This document shows positions 34,857 to 45,016 of a DNA stretch of 64,000 nucleotides, in pieces. Made by a program: the position numbers and the translations under genes. How positions within the stretch are numbered: position 1 is the first letter of the stretch; each line of letters opens with the position of its first letter. The notes beneath the pieces are model-generated. The model was not told the DNA's origin. It made no database searches and saw nothing but the letters and a program-made list of their open reading frames with translations. The DNA is from Aeromonas caviae (GTDB lineage Bacteria > Pseudomonadota > Gammaproteobacteria > Enterobacterales > Aeromonadaceae), in contig NZ_CDBK01000014.1 in assembly GCF_000819785.1 (NCBI RefSeq), positions 155,974 to 219,973 on the forward strand. Direction: 5' to 3'.

Positions 34857-35930
34857 ATGGATGTGTATATGTTTGGGCTATTAAGTAAGGGATCCCTCGT
34901 CTCCATGGCGGGCATTGATTTTGGCAGTCAAACCATCAAGGCCGTCACCATCAGCGGACGTCCCGGCAAGGTGCACCTCGGTTCGGTTGCCGAGATCCCC
35001 ATGCCAAGAGGAACGCTGGTCGACTATCAACTTCAGGACATTGAACGGGTCAGTCAGTCTCTCAAGTCGCTCAAGCGGCTCGTGCAAGGGGATTGCCAGA
35101 ACGTGGCCACGGCCGTGACCGGTTCCAACGTCATCACCAAGATCATTCAGGTCGATACCAACATCAACGAGAGCGAGCTGGAGAACCAGGTTCACCTGGA
35201 GGCAGAGCAGCTCATCCCCTTTCCCCTCGATGAAGTGAGCTTGGATTTTGAAATCCTCGGCATGGCGGGCGACAACGGGCGTCAGGAGGTCCTGCTCAGT
35301 GCCGCGCGGACCGAGAGCGTCAGTGGCCGGGTCAGTGCCCTGACGGAGGCAGGCATGACGACCATGGTGGTGGATGTGGGGGCCCATGCGCTCGGACGCG
35401 CCGTGCTGGCCTGCCTGCCTGACCTGCAAACCTCGGAGAAACCGGTTGGCATCGTCGACATCGGTGCCAGCGCCCTGACTTTCGCCGCCCTGCTACGGGG
35501 CCAGGTCATCTATTCCCGGTTGCAGAATTTTGGTGGTGATCAATACAGCCAGGCATTGGCCTCTTTTTACAGCATGAGTATGGAAGAAGCGGAACTGGCC
35601 AAGCTCCAGGGCTCCCTGCCTGCGGATCATGAGGTGGATGTCCTGTTGCCTCACCTCAGCACCCTGGTGTTGCAGATACGGCGCAACGTGCAGCTGTTTT
35701 GCAGCTCTTCGGGGAACAAGGAGCTCTCCAGGCTGGTGCTGACCGGAGGGGGGAGCCTGCTGCCGGGGCTGGCCGGACAAATCGGCAGCGAGCTCAACTG
35801 CGAGGTGCTGCATCCCGATCCCTTTGCACTTTTTGGCAAGCCGCAGGGAGAGGGGGGGCTGACTCATGGGGCCAAGTACATGACGGCGCTCGGGCTGGCA
35901 CTGAGGAGCTTCACACCATGTCAAATATAA
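34857..35930 (+). CDS. pilM: Type IV pilus inner-membrane assembly protein PilM
   Basis: 357 aa actin-like cytoplasmic protein that binds the PilN N-terminus. ATPase-fold motifs: GIDFGSQTIKAV (phosphate 1), VDIGASALTFA (phosphate 2) and LTGGGSLLPGL (adenosine). The start is uncertain between 34857 and an in-frame ATG at 34869 (MFGLLSKG); neither has a strong ribosome-binding site. First gene of pilMNOPQ; overlaps pilN by 13 bp. Confidence 0.95.
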   Translation: MDVYMFGLLSKGSLVSMAGIDFGSQTIKAVTISGRPGKVHLGSVAEIPMPRGTLVDYQLQDIERVSQSLKSLKRLVQGDCQNVATAVTGSNVITKIIQVDTNINESELENQVHLEAEQLIPFPLDEVSLDFEILGMAGDNGRQEVLLSAARTESVSGRVSALTEAGMTTMVVDVGAHALGRAVLACLPDLQTSEKPVGIVDIGASALTFAALLRGQVIYSRLQNFGGDQYSQALASFYSMSMEEAELAKLQGSLPADHEVDVLLPHLSTLVLQIRRNVQLFCSSSGNKELSRLVLTGGGSLLPGLAGQIGSELNCEVLHPDPFALFGKPQGEGGLTHGAKYMTALGLALRSFTPCQI

Positions 35931-36487
35931 ACCTTCTGCCCTGGCGGCAGGCTCGGGCGCAGCGTCAGAAGAAACAATTCGGCATCCTGTTCGGTCTGTT
36001 CCTGGCGGGGACGGCAGCCATCGCCTTTGCCGCAGACTGGCTGGTGCAGCAGCAGATCGGTTACCAGCAGCAGCGCAATCAGCGGTTGCAGCAGGAGATG
36101 GCAACCCTGGACACCCAGCTTGGGGAGATCAGGCTTCTTAAGGAACGGCGCAAGGAGTTGATTGACCGCATGCAACTCATCGAGCAGTTGCAGATGCGCC
36201 GCAACATCCCTGTGCGTCTGTTCAATCAGCTGCCGGTGCTGGTCCCCAATGGGGTATATCTTGATAGCCTTGCCTTGCAAAACAACAAGATAGATGTGAA
36301 GGGAAAGACCGAAGCCTATGGCAGGGTTGCCAGCATGATGCGCCGAATCGACGGTTCCGGCTGGCTGACACAATCCCAGCTCAGCACCATTTTCACGGCC
36401 GAGGTGGCCCCCATCGCCCTGAGCCAGTTCTCCATGATGTTCCAGATTGCCACGGCGCTACCCAACGTGGCTAAGGGGCAAAAATGA
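35918..36487 (+). CDS. pilN: Type IV pilus assembly protein PilN
   Basis: 189 aa. The short cytoplasmic N-terminus NINLLPWR is the PilM-binding motif. A single transmembrane helix (about 23-42) is followed by a periplasmic coiled coil (QQQRNQRLQQEM, LGEIRLLKERRKEL) and a small ferredoxin-like domain. Pairs with PilO to form the alignment complex linking the inner membrane to PilP/PilQ. The start inside pilM is supported by the conserved N-terminus. Confidence 0.95.
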   Translation: MSNINLLPWRQARAQRQKKQFGILFGLFLAGTAAIAFAADWLVQQQIGYQQQRNQRLQQEMATLDTQLGEIRLLKERRKELIDRMQLIEQLQMRRNIPVRLFNQLPVLVPNGVYLDSLALQNNKIDVKGKTEAYGRVASMMRRIDGSGWLTQSQLSTIFTAEVAPIALSQFSMMFQIATALPNVAKGQK

Positions 36488-37080
36488 ACCTGCAACAACT
36501 CAACGACCTGGATCTCAATGACATTGCCCGCTGGCCGCCGATCGCCAAGGGCATCTTTGTCTTCTTCTGCTGTGCTCTGCTTGGCGGGGCACTCTATTAC
36601 TACGTGATTGCCAATTCCCTGGCGGCCCTGGGTCGTGAAGCCGCAAAAGAGACCGAGCTCAAGGGACAATTCGAGAGCAAGGCAATGCTGGCCGCGAACC
36701 TGGAAGCATACAGAAAGCAGATGGTCCAGCTGGAACATCTGGTCGACACCCAGCTCAAACAGCTGCCCAACACCCACGAAGTCGCCGGTTTGCTGGATGA
36801 CATCAGCTTCATTGCCACCGACAACGGTTTGACATTGAACAGGATCAACTGGGAGCCAGAGGTGAAACACGAGTTCTCCACCGAGCTGCCCATGCGCATC
36901 GAGGTCGTGGGCACCTATCACGAACTTGGCAAGTTCACGGCGGACATGGCTGCTTTGCCGCGCATCGTGATTCTGGATTCTTTCCAGCTCAGCCAGGGGA
37001 AGGGGGGTGAGCTGATCGGTATGTCCATGCAGGCCAAGACCTACAAGTACAACGGCAAAACCGTGGAGAAAAAGCCATGA
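36484..37080 (+). CDS. pilO: Type IV pilus assembly protein PilO
   Basis: 198 aa with one transmembrane helix (about 23-46, GIFVFFCCALLGGALYYYV), a coiled coil (about 50-90) and a C-terminal periplasmic domain (DDISFIATDNGLTLNRINWEP). Partner of PilN. It overlaps pilN by 4 bp (ATGA), as expected of proteins made in fixed ratio. Confidence 0.95.
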   Translation: MNLQQLNDLDLNDIARWPPIAKGIFVFFCCALLGGALYYYVIANSLAALGREAAKETELKGQFESKAMLAANLEAYRKQMVQLEHLVDTQLKQLPNTHEVAGLLDDISFIATDNGLTLNRINWEPEVKHEFSTELPMRIEVVGTYHELGKFTADMAALPRIVILDSFQLSQGKGGELIGMSMQAKTYKYNGKTVEKKP

Positions 37081-37610
37081 GTATGAGAGTGGGCGTACTT
37101 CTCTTGTCGGCGCTGCTGTTGACGGCCTGTGGGGGACAGGAGGACATGGATGAATATGTCAAACAGACCAAGGCCAGAAAGCCGGTACCGATCGAACCTT
37201 TGCCGGAGATAAAGCCCTTCTCGCCCATGGTCTATCAACGCAGCGATCAGCGCAGTCCGTTTATTGCACCCCAGCCGGAAACCAGTTCCAGGCTGGATGC
37301 CAAGGCCAAGCCGGACTGTGCCCAGATAGTGGCCAATCGGGAAAAGGAGGTGCTGGAACGCTACTCGCTTGCCAGCCTGAGCATGAAAGGCTCCATCGGC
37401 AAGCAGGGGCAGTTGTGGGCATTGATCAAAACCCCGGACGGGCAAGCCGTGCGCGTCGGGCTCAACCAGCACATGGGGCTGGATCAGGGCAGGGTCATCA
37501 AGATAACGAACACGCATGTTGACTTGATGGAGACGGTACCGGATGGCAAAGGATGCTGGGTCACCCGAGAAACCCAGCTGGCCATGGCCAATCTCGACGC
37601 AAAACTATGA
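37077..37610 (+). CDS. pilP: Type IV pilus lipoprotein PilP
   Basis: 177 aa. Lipobox LLTAC with lipidated Cys18, a flexible region with the PilN/PilO-binding segment (KPVPIEPLPEIKPF), then a beta-sandwich domain (SLSMKGSIGKQGQLWALIK) that docks on PilQ. Overlaps pilO by 4 bp and precedes pilQ by 16 bp. Confidence 0.95.
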   Translation: MSMRVGVLLLSALLLTACGGQEDMDEYVKQTKARKPVPIEPLPEIKPFSPMVYQRSDQRSPFIAPQPETSSRLDAKAKPDCAQIVANREKEVLERYSLASLSMKGSIGKQGQLWALIKTPDGQAVRVGLNQHMGLDQGRVIKITNTHVDLMETVPDGKGCWVTRETQLAMANLDAKL

Positions 37611-37626
37611 TCAGGGATGAGCAGAG

Positions 37627-39852
37627 ATGAGAACAACAATAAGAAGGATGACCGGTGTGGCGCTGCTGTGGCTGGGCGGATGCACTCAGGTGTGGGCAGT
37701 ACCCGCGTTGCAGGAGGTCAAGGTGAATCCCCTGCTGGCCGATCAACTCCTGCTGGAGCTCAGCTTCAGCGAACCGGTCAGCGGTTTTACGGACAGGTTG
37801 ACCTATGAACCCAATCAGCTTCTGCTGCACGTACCCGGGGCCATCGGTGCCCTGACGGTCAATCCCCTGCCCATCAAGCAGCAAGGGGTGAACAACCTCC
37901 TGGTGGAGGGGAAGGGGCAGGGGCTCGACATCAAGATCGCCCTCGATCAGCTCACCCCCTATCAGGTCCATCAACAGGGCAATAAATTGCTGGTGGCGCT
38001 GGGAGACAAGGCCGGGCAGCCGGTTGCCTCCTCGGCGGCGCCTGTTGCAGCCAGCCAGTCTGCGCTCGTCAGAAGCCAGCCGGTGACTCAGTCTGCATTG
38101 ATTGACACCCAGCGAGTTGCCCAGAACCAGTCCCAGTATCAGGCTCAGCCGGCCATGGCTTCCACACCTACTGTGGCTCCTTCGCCCGTTGCCCCCGGCA
38201 AGCCGGTGTTGTCCGTGTCTCAGACAAACATGGGGGGCGCCTACTTCAACTCGGTCAAGGGCGTGGATTTTCGCCGTGGCAAGGAGGGGCAGGGGGAGTT
38301 CCTCGTGACGCTGGACAACAGTTCGGCGGCGGTGGATGTCAGCAGCCGTGGTCAGAAAGTGCTGGCCAAGTTCCACGGTACCCGGGTGCCTGATGATCAG
38401 CTCAACCTCATCAATGTGCAGGACTTTGCTACCCCGGTCTCCCAGGTGGAGGTGTTCCGCCAGGGCAATGACACCCTGTTCGAGCTCTCGGTGAACGGCC
38501 AGTTTGACTACCGTTACGATCAGGCCGACAAGATGTTCATCATCGAGGTGAAAAAAAGGGTGGCTACCACGGCGGCGAAGCAGTACCAAGGCAAGCCCAT
38601 CTCATTGAACTTCCAGGATATTCCTGTTCGTACCGTGTTGCAGATCATCGCCGATTTCAACAATCTGAACCTGGTGACCACGGACTCGGTCTCCGGCAAC
38701 ATCACGCTGCGTCTCGATGGCGTGCCCTGGGAGCAGGCGCTGGACATCATCCTCAAGGTCAGAGGGCTGGACAAACGGCTGGATAACAACATCCTGCTGG
38801 TGGCGCCGGCGGACGAGATTGCCGCTCGCGAGAAACAGCAGATGGAGAGCCGCAACCAGGTGGCGGATCTTGCTCCCCTCTACACCGAGTATCTGCAGAT
38901 CAACTATGCCAAGGCATCGGAAGTGGCGGCCCTGCTCTCCTCCGAGAGTACCAAGCTGCTCTCCCCCAGAGGGGCGGTCAGCGTGGATGAACGTACCAAC
39001 GTGCTGGTAGTCAAGGACACGGCGGATGTCATCAGCAACGTCAAGCGGATGCTGGATATCCTCGATATCCCGGTCAAGCAGGTGGTGATCGAGGCGCGCA
39101 TGGTGACCATTGATGATGGTTTCGATGAGGCACTGGGGGTGCGCTGGGGTGTGACCAAGACAGACGGTCATGGCAACGGCACCTCGGGCACCATAGAGGG
39201 TAATGATGGCGCCGGAAACAATGATGGCAGTTCCACCATCACTCGCCCCAACGTAGAAGACAGACTCAACGTCAACCTGCCGGTGACCAACGCGGCCGGC
39301 ACGTTGGCGTTCCAGGTTGCCCGTCTTGCCAATGGCACCCTTTTGGATCTTGAGCTCTCGGCTCTGGAAAAGGAGAGCAAGGCCGAGATCATCGCCAGTC
39401 CGCGTGTCACCACGGCCAACCAGAAGCCGGCCCTGATCGAGCAGGGGACCGAGATCCCCTATGTGGAGTCCTCTTCGAGCGGGGCGACCTCGGTCACCTT
39501 CAAGAAGGCGGTGCTGAGCCTCAAAGTCACACCGCAGATCACCCCGGACAACAGGGTGATCCTGGACTTGACCGTGACTCAGGATACCAAGGGTGAAACC
39601 GTGCCGACCGGGACCGGGGATGCGGTGTCCATCAACGCCCAGTCCATCACCACCCAGGTGTTGGTCAACAACGGTGAAACTCTGGTGCTTGGCGGCATCT
39701 ATCAACAGACCATCAAGAGCGATGTCAGCAAGGTGCCGCTGCTGGGGGATATCCCCGGGTTGGGCTATCTGTTCAAGAAAACCACCAGTGAAAACAAGAA
39801 GCGTGAACTGCTGATCTTCGTGACCCCGAGGATAGTGACCGACGCCCTCTGA
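37627..39852 (+). CDS. pilQ: Type IV pilus secretin PilQ
   Basis: 741 aa outer-membrane secretin through which the pilus exits. Signal peptide (VALLWLGGCTQVWA), two peptidoglycan-binding AMIN domains (about 25-125 and 195-310) joined by a Ser/Pro/Gln-rich linker, STN domain (ISLNFQDIPVRTVLQ), secretin N1 domain (YLQINYAKASEVAALL) and the C-terminal secretin barrel (VVIEARMVTI, EIPYVESSSSGAT, LVLGGIY, LLGDIPGLGYLFK). A Gly/Asn-rich insert sits inside the secretin domain (about 515-545). A C in the signal region could be a lipobox-like element but does not fit well. Confidence 0.96.
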   Translation: MRTTIRRMTGVALLWLGGCTQVWAVPALQEVKVNPLLADQLLLELSFSEPVSGFTDRLTYEPNQLLLHVPGAIGALTVNPLPIKQQGVNNLLVEGKGQGLDIKIALDQLTPYQVHQQGNKLLVALGDKAGQPVASSAAPVAASQSALVRSQPVTQSALIDTQRVAQNQSQYQAQPAMASTPTVAPSPVAPGKPVLSVSQTNMGGAYFNSVKGVDFRRGKEGQGEFLVTLDNSSAAVDVSSRGQKVLAKFHGTRVPDDQLNLINVQDFATPVSQVEVFRQGNDTLFELSVNGQFDYRYDQADKMFIIEVKKRVATTAAKQYQGKPISLNFQDIPVRTVLQIIADFNNLNLVTTDSVSGNITLRLDGVPWEQALDIILKVRGLDKRLDNNILLVAPADEIAAREKQQMESRNQVADLAPLYTEYLQINYAKASEVAALLSSESTKLLSPRGAVSVDERTNVLVVKDTADVISNVKRMLDILDIPVKQVVIEARMVTIDDGFDEALGVRWGVTKTDGHGNGTSGTIEGNDGAGNNDGSSTITRPNVEDRLNVNLPVTNAAGTLAFQVARLANGTLLDLELSALEKESKAEIIASPRVTTANQKPALIEQGTEIPYVESSSSGATSVTFKKAVLSLKVTPQITPDNRVILDLTVTQDTKGETVPTGTGDAVSINAQSITTQVLVNNGETLVLGGIYQQTIKSDVSKVPLLGDIPGLGYLFKKTTSENKKRELLIFVTPRIVTDAL

Positions 39853-39884
39853 AAACTTTACTTGTGAGAGTAAAACACATATAA

Positions 39885-39915
39885 CCTTACGCCCCGATGA
39901 GGCTGGGGCGTAAGG
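39885..39915 (+). repeat. 11-bp perfect hairpin between pilQ and aroK
   Basis: CCTTACGCCCC and GGGGCGTAAGG with a 9-nt loop, 32 bp after the pilQ stop. No T-run follows. It may attenuate read-through from pil into the aroKB-damX-dam cluster, which normally has its own promoters. Confidence 0.5.
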
Positions 39916-40043
39916 GCTGCGGTTGCCAGTCCTGGTTTCTACTGAGATAATCCCCCTCCTGATCCATCGCAAGATAAGGTTCATAGGTACCCCGGTCGAG
40001 TGTTTACCGGGGCCATACAGTTTGTAATTACTAACGAAAAGAC

Positions 40044-40562
40044 ATGGCTGAGAAACGCAATATTTTCCTGATAGGTCCCATGGGTGCGGGCAAGAGCACC
40101 ATAGGTAGACATCTGGCAGAACAACTGCACATGGAGTTTTTCGACTCAGATCATGAGATTGAGCGCCGCAGTGGTGCCGATATCGGCTGGGTGTTCGATG
40201 TTGAAGGCGAAGAAGGCTTCCGGATCCGCGAAGAGAAGGTGATCGGTGAGCTCGCCGAACAGCAGGGTATCGTGCTGGCAACGGGTGGCGGTGCCATCAA
40301 GAGCCGTGAAACCCGCAACAAACTCTCCGCACGCGGCATTGTGGTCTACCTCGAAACCACCATTGAAAAGCAATTGGCGCGAACCCAGAGAGACAAGCGT
40401 CGTCCCTTGCTGCAAACCGAAGAGCCGCCCCGTGAAGTGCTTGAGCGTCTTGCGCAAGAGCGCAACGCCCTGTACGAAGAGGTTGCCGATTTTGTCATCC
40501 AGACGGATGACCAGAGTGCCAAAGTTGTCGCTAATCAAATCGTCAAGTTGATTGGTATGTAA
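40044..40562 (+). CDS. aroK: Shikimate kinase I
   Basis: 172 aa, E. coli AroK length. Phosphorylates shikimate with ATP in aromatic amino acid synthesis. Walker [16 protein letters not shown] (P-loop Lys, Ser), shikimate-binding DSDHEIERR, RxxE region and GGGA loop are present. It follows pilQ after a 191-bp gap and precedes aroB by 17 bp, the conserved gammaproteobacterial order. Confidence 0.97.
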   Translation: MAEKRNIFLIGPMGAGKSTIGRHLAEQLHMEFFDSDHEIERRSGADIGWVFDVEGEEGFRIREEKVIGELAEQQGIVLATGGGAIKSRETRNKLSARGIVVYLETTIEKQLARTQRDKRRPLLQTEEPPREVLERLAQERNALYEEVADFVIQTDDQSAKVVANQIVKLIGM

Positions 40563-40579
40563 TTCATTAGAGGACGTCC

Positions 40580-41662
40580 ATGGAAAGGTTGAAGGTCGAA
40601 CTGGGTGAACGCAGCTACCCGATAGAGATAGCTGCCGGTCTGCTGCAACGCCCCGAGGTACTGGCGCAGACGATCAAGGGCAAGCGGGTCATGATAGTGA
40701 CCAATACCGTGGTCGCGCCCCTGTATCTTGAACAGATCATTCAGTTGCTGTCCGGTTTTCAGGTGGAACACCTGATCCTGCCCGATGGCGAGGCCTACAA
40801 AACCCTGGCGACCTTCGAGCGGATCATGTCTGCTCTGCTGGAAACCAGCCATGGTCGTGATACCACTCTGATCGCTCTGGGGGGCGGTGTGATAGGTGAT
40901 GTTGTCGGCTTTGCTGCGGCAAGCTACCAACGAGGCATTCCGTTTATTCAGGTGCCTACCACGCTGCTCTCCCAGGTTGACTCTTCCGTCGGCGGCAAGA
41001 CCGCCGTCAACCATCCCCTCGGCAAGAACATGGTGGGTGCCTTCTATCAGCCCAAGCATGTGATCATCGATACCGACTGCCTCAAGACCCTGCCTGCCCG
41101 GGAATTTGCCGCCGGCATGGCCGAGGTGATCAAATACGGCATCATCTGGGATGCCGCCTTCTTCTCCTGGCTTGAAACCAACATGACCCGCCTGCAGCGC
41201 CTCGACGGTGATGCACTCTCCTATGCCATTCGCCGCTGCTGCGAGATCAAGGCCGATGTGGTCGGTCAGGACGAGACCGAGCACGGCGTGCGCGCCTTGC
41301 TGAACCTGGGACATACCTTCGGCCATGCCATCGAGGCGGAGAAGGGTTATGGCAACTGGCTGCACGGTGAAGCCGTGGCGGCAGGAACCATGCTGGCGGC
41401 CGAGACGGCCCTGGCCCGTGGCGACATGACGGCGCAAGAGGTGGCACGAGTCCGCGATCTGCTGTTGGCCGCCGATTTGCCGGTCAAGGCACCGTCCGAT
41501 ATGGATTTTGCCGCCTTCATTCGCCATATGCGCCGTGACAAGAAGGTGCTGGAAGGCAAACTGAGGCTGGTGCTGCCGATCGGGATCGGACAGGCCCAGG
41601 TCGTGGCCGATGTGACAGACGAGCAATTGATGGCGGTGATCGAGTCTGGTCGTGACCACTAA
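40580..41662 (+). CDS. aroB: 3-dehydroquinate synthase
   Basis: 360 aa. Converts DAHP to 3-dehydroquinate with NAD and a divalent metal. Family motifs: [40 protein letters not shown], the metal-binding Glu in AEVIKYG, and the two metal-binding His in [10 protein letters not shown] and [15 protein letters not shown] precedes the ATG. Operon with aroK and damX; overlaps damX by 11 bp. Confidence 0.97.
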   Translation: MERLKVELGERSYPIEIAAGLLQRPEVLAQTIKGKRVMIVTNTVVAPLYLEQIIQLLSGFQVEHLILPDGEAYKTLATFERIMSALLETSHGRDTTLIALGGGVIGDVVGFAAASYQRGIPFIQVPTTLLSQVDSSVGGKTAVNHPLGKNMVGAFYQPKHVIIDTDCLKTLPAREFAAGMAEVIKYGIIWDAAFFSWLETNMTRLQRLDGDALSYAIRRCCEIKADVVGQDETEHGVRALLNLGHTFGHAIEAEKGYGNWLHGEAVAAGTMLAAETALARGDMTAQEVARVRDLLLAADLPVKAPSDMDFAAFIRHMRRDKKVLEGKLRLVLPIGIGQAQVVADVTDEQLMAVIESGRDH

Positions 41663-43208
41663 TAAATTGCTCAAACTGCCTTCTCAGCGGCAGTTGGTTG
41701 ACCGGCTGCTGCACCTGATCGAGTTCAACCACCCCTTTGTTTTTCTCTCCGGCAAGCCAGGCAGTGGCCGTGGCACACTGTGCGAGTCGCTGCTTGCCCA
41801 ACTGCCCGATGCGGTGCGGGTGGCCAGCCTCATCGGCAGCCCGTCCATGAAGATGGCGGATGTGCGCCAGTTGCTGTTGCAGCAGGTGGTGGCACGTCCC
41901 CTGTTCAACGCGCAGGATGCCCTGGCGGACAGCTTCTTTCGCATGGTGGGTGACAAGCCTGCCAGACTGCTGCTCATCATCGAACGTGCCGATACCTTGC
42001 CTGCCGAGCTGGTGGGGGAGTTGTGGGCGCTCTGTCGTCACAACGATACCCTGGCATCTCCTCATAAACTGGCCATCCTGCTCTCGGGTGATGACGCCTG
42101 GTGTCGCAACCAGAAGGAGCTCCTCAAGGGACGAGCCATGCCAGCCCTCGAGCTGGAAGTCGCGCCACTGAGCGCTCCTGAGCAACGTATCTTCTTGTAT
42201 GAGAAGGCCAAAGAGCTCAAGATCCCGACAGCCCTCTTGCCCAAGCCGAAAGTGGAAGAGATCCTGAATGGGGCGGGCGGACATCCGTCAGCCATCATGC
42301 AGTTACTGGAGGATACCATGACCGACAGAAGGCCCAAGAAACGTCAGGCCGAGTTGCCCGTCAAGAAGATAGCGATCGTGCTTGCCCTGGTGGCGGGCGG
42401 GTTGCTGGCCCTGAGCTATCTGCCCCTGTTCGACAGTGCAGGCCAGGACCCCGCCCAGGCTCCGTCCCAGGGGATGGCGTTGCCCGATCCTGTCTCAAGC
42501 GATCCTGTGAACGTCGGTGCGGCGAGCGGGGCTTTGGGTACTCAGGCGAACAGTGGCGCCGCTGCCATCCCGTCAGGGAATCAGGTTGCCCGCGATTGGC
42601 AGTCCGATGCCAAGCCCTTGCCCAAGAAGGTCGAAAGTGAGACGGTCACCACGGAGTCAACCAACTATGAGGGGCGCCGGGTCGTCATCTCCGACGAAGT
42701 GGTCGAGAAATTGATGAACCAGCCGAACGTCAGCGGCGCCTTGCCCACGGCCGTGGTGGATGAGCTGGTGGGGAGCGGTTCCCGTGCGGTCCCGACCGGA
42801 ACGACGGCCCAGGTCAAGAATCCGGCCCCGAACAGTGTCCCCGCCCGGACAGAGGCTCAACCGGCCAGTGGCGCGCAGACAGCGCCGGTCGCGGCCCCAG
42901 CGGCCAAGGTGGCGTTGACGCCGGTGGCGACTCTCAACAAGAAGCCGAAGAATCACTACAGCATCCAGTTGATGGGGGCGAGCAACACCAAGGCGGTAGA
43001 CAGCTTTGTGGCCGAGCATGGCTTGGCGGGCAAGGTGTGGGTCTACAAGACCCGTTTCCGTGGCAGTCCCTGGTATGTGGTGGTGCAGGGAGACTACGGC
43101 AGCAGTGCCCAGGCCAAGGCGGCCATTCGCAAGCTGTCGCCTGCCTTGCTCAAGGGACAACCCTGGCCCAAGTCATTCGCCCAGATACAAAAAGAATTGA
43201 AGCAATAG
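41652..43208 (+). CDS. damX: DamX-like cell-division protein: AAA-type N-terminus plus SPOR domain
   Basis: 518 aa, GTG start inside the aroB end. Residues 1-220 look like an ExeA/AAA-type ATPase domain with a Walker A of GKPGSGRGT (34-42), where the usual Lys is Arg40, and a Walker B-like LLLIIERAD, so ATP hydrolysis may be lost. A single transmembrane helix follows (about 237-257), then a Pro/Ala-rich linker and a C-terminal SPOR domain (about 435-518, [10 protein letters not shown]...[10 protein letters not shown]) that binds septal peptidoglycan. The E. coli DamX has the last three parts but no AAA region. Confidence 0.9.
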   Translation: MTTNKLLKLPSQRQLVDRLLHLIEFNHPFVFLSGKPGSGRGTLCESLLAQLPDAVRVASLIGSPSMKMADVRQLLLQQVVARPLFNAQDALADSFFRMVGDKPARLLLIIERADTLPAELVGELWALCRHNDTLASPHKLAILLSGDDAWCRNQKELLKGRAMPALELEVAPLSAPEQRIFLYEKAKELKIPTALLPKPKVEEILNGAGGHPSAIMQLLEDTMTDRRPKKRQAELPVKKIAIVLALVAGGLLALSYLPLFDSAGQDPAQAPSQGMALPDPVSSDPVNVGAASGALGTQANSGAAAIPSGNQVARDWQSDAKPLPKKVESETVTTESTNYEGRRVVISDEVVEKLMNQPNVSGALPTAVVDELVGSGSRAVPTGTTAQVKNPAPNSVPARTEAQPASGAQTAPVAAPAAKVALTPVATLNKKPKNHYSIQLMGASNTKAVDSFVAEHGLAGKVWVYKTRFRGSPWYVVVQGDYGSSAQAKAAIRKLSPALLKGQPWPKSFAQIQKELKQ

Positions 43209-43222
43209 CCAGCCACCCGAAG

Positions 43223-43249
43223 AAGGGGGTAGAATCACCCCCCTTTTTT
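43223..43249 (+). terminator. Terminator-like hairpin between damX and dam
   Basis: AGGGGGT-AGAATC-ACCCCCC followed by six T, 30 bp before the dam start. Probably partial, lowering dam expression relative to aroKB-damX. Confidence 0.7.
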
Positions 43250-43278
43250 GGGCATAGCCTTGTCAACACCGGACTTCC

Positions 43279-44151
43279 ATGAAAAAAACACGCGCGTTTT
43301 TAAAATGGGCCGGGGGAAAATACTCCCTGGTCGAAGAGATCGCCGAGCGTTTGCCGGCCGGGCGTGTGTTGCTGGAGCCCTTCGTCGGGGCGGGATCCGT
43401 GTTTCTCAACACGGATTACGACGCCTATGTGCTCAACGACATCAATCCGGATCTCATTGGCCTCTACAACCACCTCAAGCAGCAGCCGGACAGCTTCATC
43501 AGCGAGGCCCGCAAGCTGTTCGTGGCCGAGCACAACCACAAGACCGCCTATTATCGGCTGCGTACCCAGTTCAACCAGACCGCTGCCGGGTTTGAGCGGG
43601 CTCAGTTGTTCCTGTTTTTGAATCGCCATGGTTTCAACGGCTTGTGCCGTTACAACAAGAAGGGGGGGTTCAACGTTCCCTTCGGTTCCTACAAGAAACC
43701 CTACTTCCCGGAGAAAGAGCTGTGGGCGTTTGCCGAGAAGGCGCAGAAGGCGACGTTCATCTGCGAAAGCTATGCCGACGCCATGGCCCGTGCAGAGGAA
43801 GACTGGGTGATCTACTGTGATCCGCCCTATGCCCCCCTCTCCACCACGGCGAGTTTCACCACCTATTCGGCAGGCGGTTTCACCCTGGACGATCAGGCGC
43901 TGCTGGCCAGGCTGGCTCGCCACACCGCCGCCCATAAAGGGGTGCCCGTGCTCATCAGCAACCATGACATCGAGTTGACCCGCGAGCTCTATCGTGGCGC
44001 CCGGCTCGACGAGATCTTGGTCAAGCGTACCATCAGCCGCAACGGCGGTGGTCGCAACAAGGTGGCCGAGCTGCTGGCGCTCTATCCGCCCGGCATCGAG
44101 CCCGAACAGGGCTATTATCCCGGTGAGGCGGAGCTGGTTGCCGTCGGCTGA
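43279..44151 (+). CDS. dam: DNA adenine methyltransferase Dam
   Basis: 290 aa. Methylates adenine N6 in GATC for mismatch-repair strand discrimination, replication control and gene regulation. Motifs: FLKWAGGK (SAM binding, about 8-15), EPFVGAGSVF (motif I) and the catalytic DPPY at 181-184, the E. coli position. Family length is 270-290 aa. Downstream of a terminator-like hairpin, so expressed at modest level. Confidence 0.97.
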   Translation: MKKTRAFLKWAGGKYSLVEEIAERLPAGRVLLEPFVGAGSVFLNTDYDAYVLNDINPDLIGLYNHLKQQPDSFISEARKLFVAEHNHKTAYYRLRTQFNQTAAGFERAQLFLFLNRHGFNGLCRYNKKGGFNVPFGSYKKPYFPEKELWAFAEKAQKATFICESYADAMARAEEDWVIYCDPPYAPLSTTASFTTYSAGGFTLDDQALLARLARHTAAHKGVPVLISNHDIELTRELYRGARLDEILVKRTISRNGGGRNKVAELLALYPPGIEPEQGYYPGEAELVAVG

Positions 44152-44153
44152 GT

Positions 44154-44183
44154 GAACAACGGTCCCTGAGGGGGCCGTTGTCA
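44154..44183 (+). terminator. Weak hairpin after dam
   Basis: ACAACGGTCCC-TGA-GGGGGCCGTTGT pairs with a small bulge; no strong T-run. Possible weak terminator or attenuator before rpe. Confidence 0.4.
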
Positions 44184-44341
44184 TTTCTGATGCTGCCGCT
44201 GGCATTCCGTGAGCCGCGCCTGGCATCGTGTGCCAGCCATGGTGCCGGAGCGGCGTGTTCTGTAGATGCGGGTCGTTTTCATCGCCCTTTTGCGATAAAA
44301 TTGCGCCGTTTTTTCTGCCACGCTGCCAATGGATGACGCTG

Positions 44342-45016
44342 ATGAAAGACTTTCTGATTGCCCCCTCTATCCTCTCCGCCGACTTTGCCCGTCTGGGTGA
44401 GGATGTGGCCAAGGTGCTGGCCGCCGGGGCCGACGTGGTCCATTTCGATGTGATGGACAACCATTATGTCCCCAACCTGACCATAGGCCCCATGGTCTGT
44501 CAGGCGCTGCGCGATTACGGCATCGAAGCGCTCATCGACGTGCACCTGATGGTCAAGCCGGTGGATCGCATCGTGCCTGATTTTGCCAAGGCCGGTGCCA
44601 GCCTGATCACCTTCCACCCGGAAGCCTCCGATCACGTGGATCGCACCCTGGGCCTCATCAAGGAGCAGGGTTGCCAGGCTGGTCTGGTGCTGAACCCCGC
44701 GACCCCGCTCACCTGCCTGGAGTACGTGATGGACAAGCTGGACGTGATCCTGCTGATGTCGGTCAACCCGGGCTTTGGCGGTCAGAGCTTCATCCCCGGC
44801 ACCCTCGACAAGCTGCGCCAGGTGCGCCGTCTGATCGACGAGAGCGGCCGCGACATTCGCCTGGAAATCGATGGCGGGGTCAAGGTCGACAACATTCGCG
44901 AGATTGCCGAGGCGGGTGCCGACATGTTCGTGGCGGGCTCTGCCATCTTCGGCAAGCCGGATTACAAGGCGGTGATCGACCAGATGCGCGCGGAGCTTGC
45001 CCATGTCCGTCGCTGA
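44342..45016 (+). CDS. rpe: Ribulose-phosphate 3-epimerase
   Basis: 224 aa, E. coli Rpe length. Interconverts ribulose 5-phosphate and xylulose 5-phosphate in the pentose phosphate pathway. TIM-barrel motifs: [14 protein letters not shown], the metal-binding His/Asp in [30 protein letters not shown] and EIDGGV. The start MKDFLIAPS is preferred over a longer reading through the intergenic hairpin. Overlaps gph by 14 bp. Confidence 0.97.
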   Translation: MKDFLIAPSILSADFARLGEDVAKVLAAGADVVHFDVMDNHYVPNLTIGPMVCQALRDYGIEALIDVHLMVKPVDRIVPDFAKAGASLITFHPEASDHVDRTLGLIKEQGCQAGLVLNPATPLTCLEYVMDKLDVILLMSVNPGFGGQSFIPGTLDKLRQVRRLIDESGRDIRLEIDGGVKVDNIREIAEAGADMFVAGSAIFGKPDYKAVIDQMRAELAHVRR

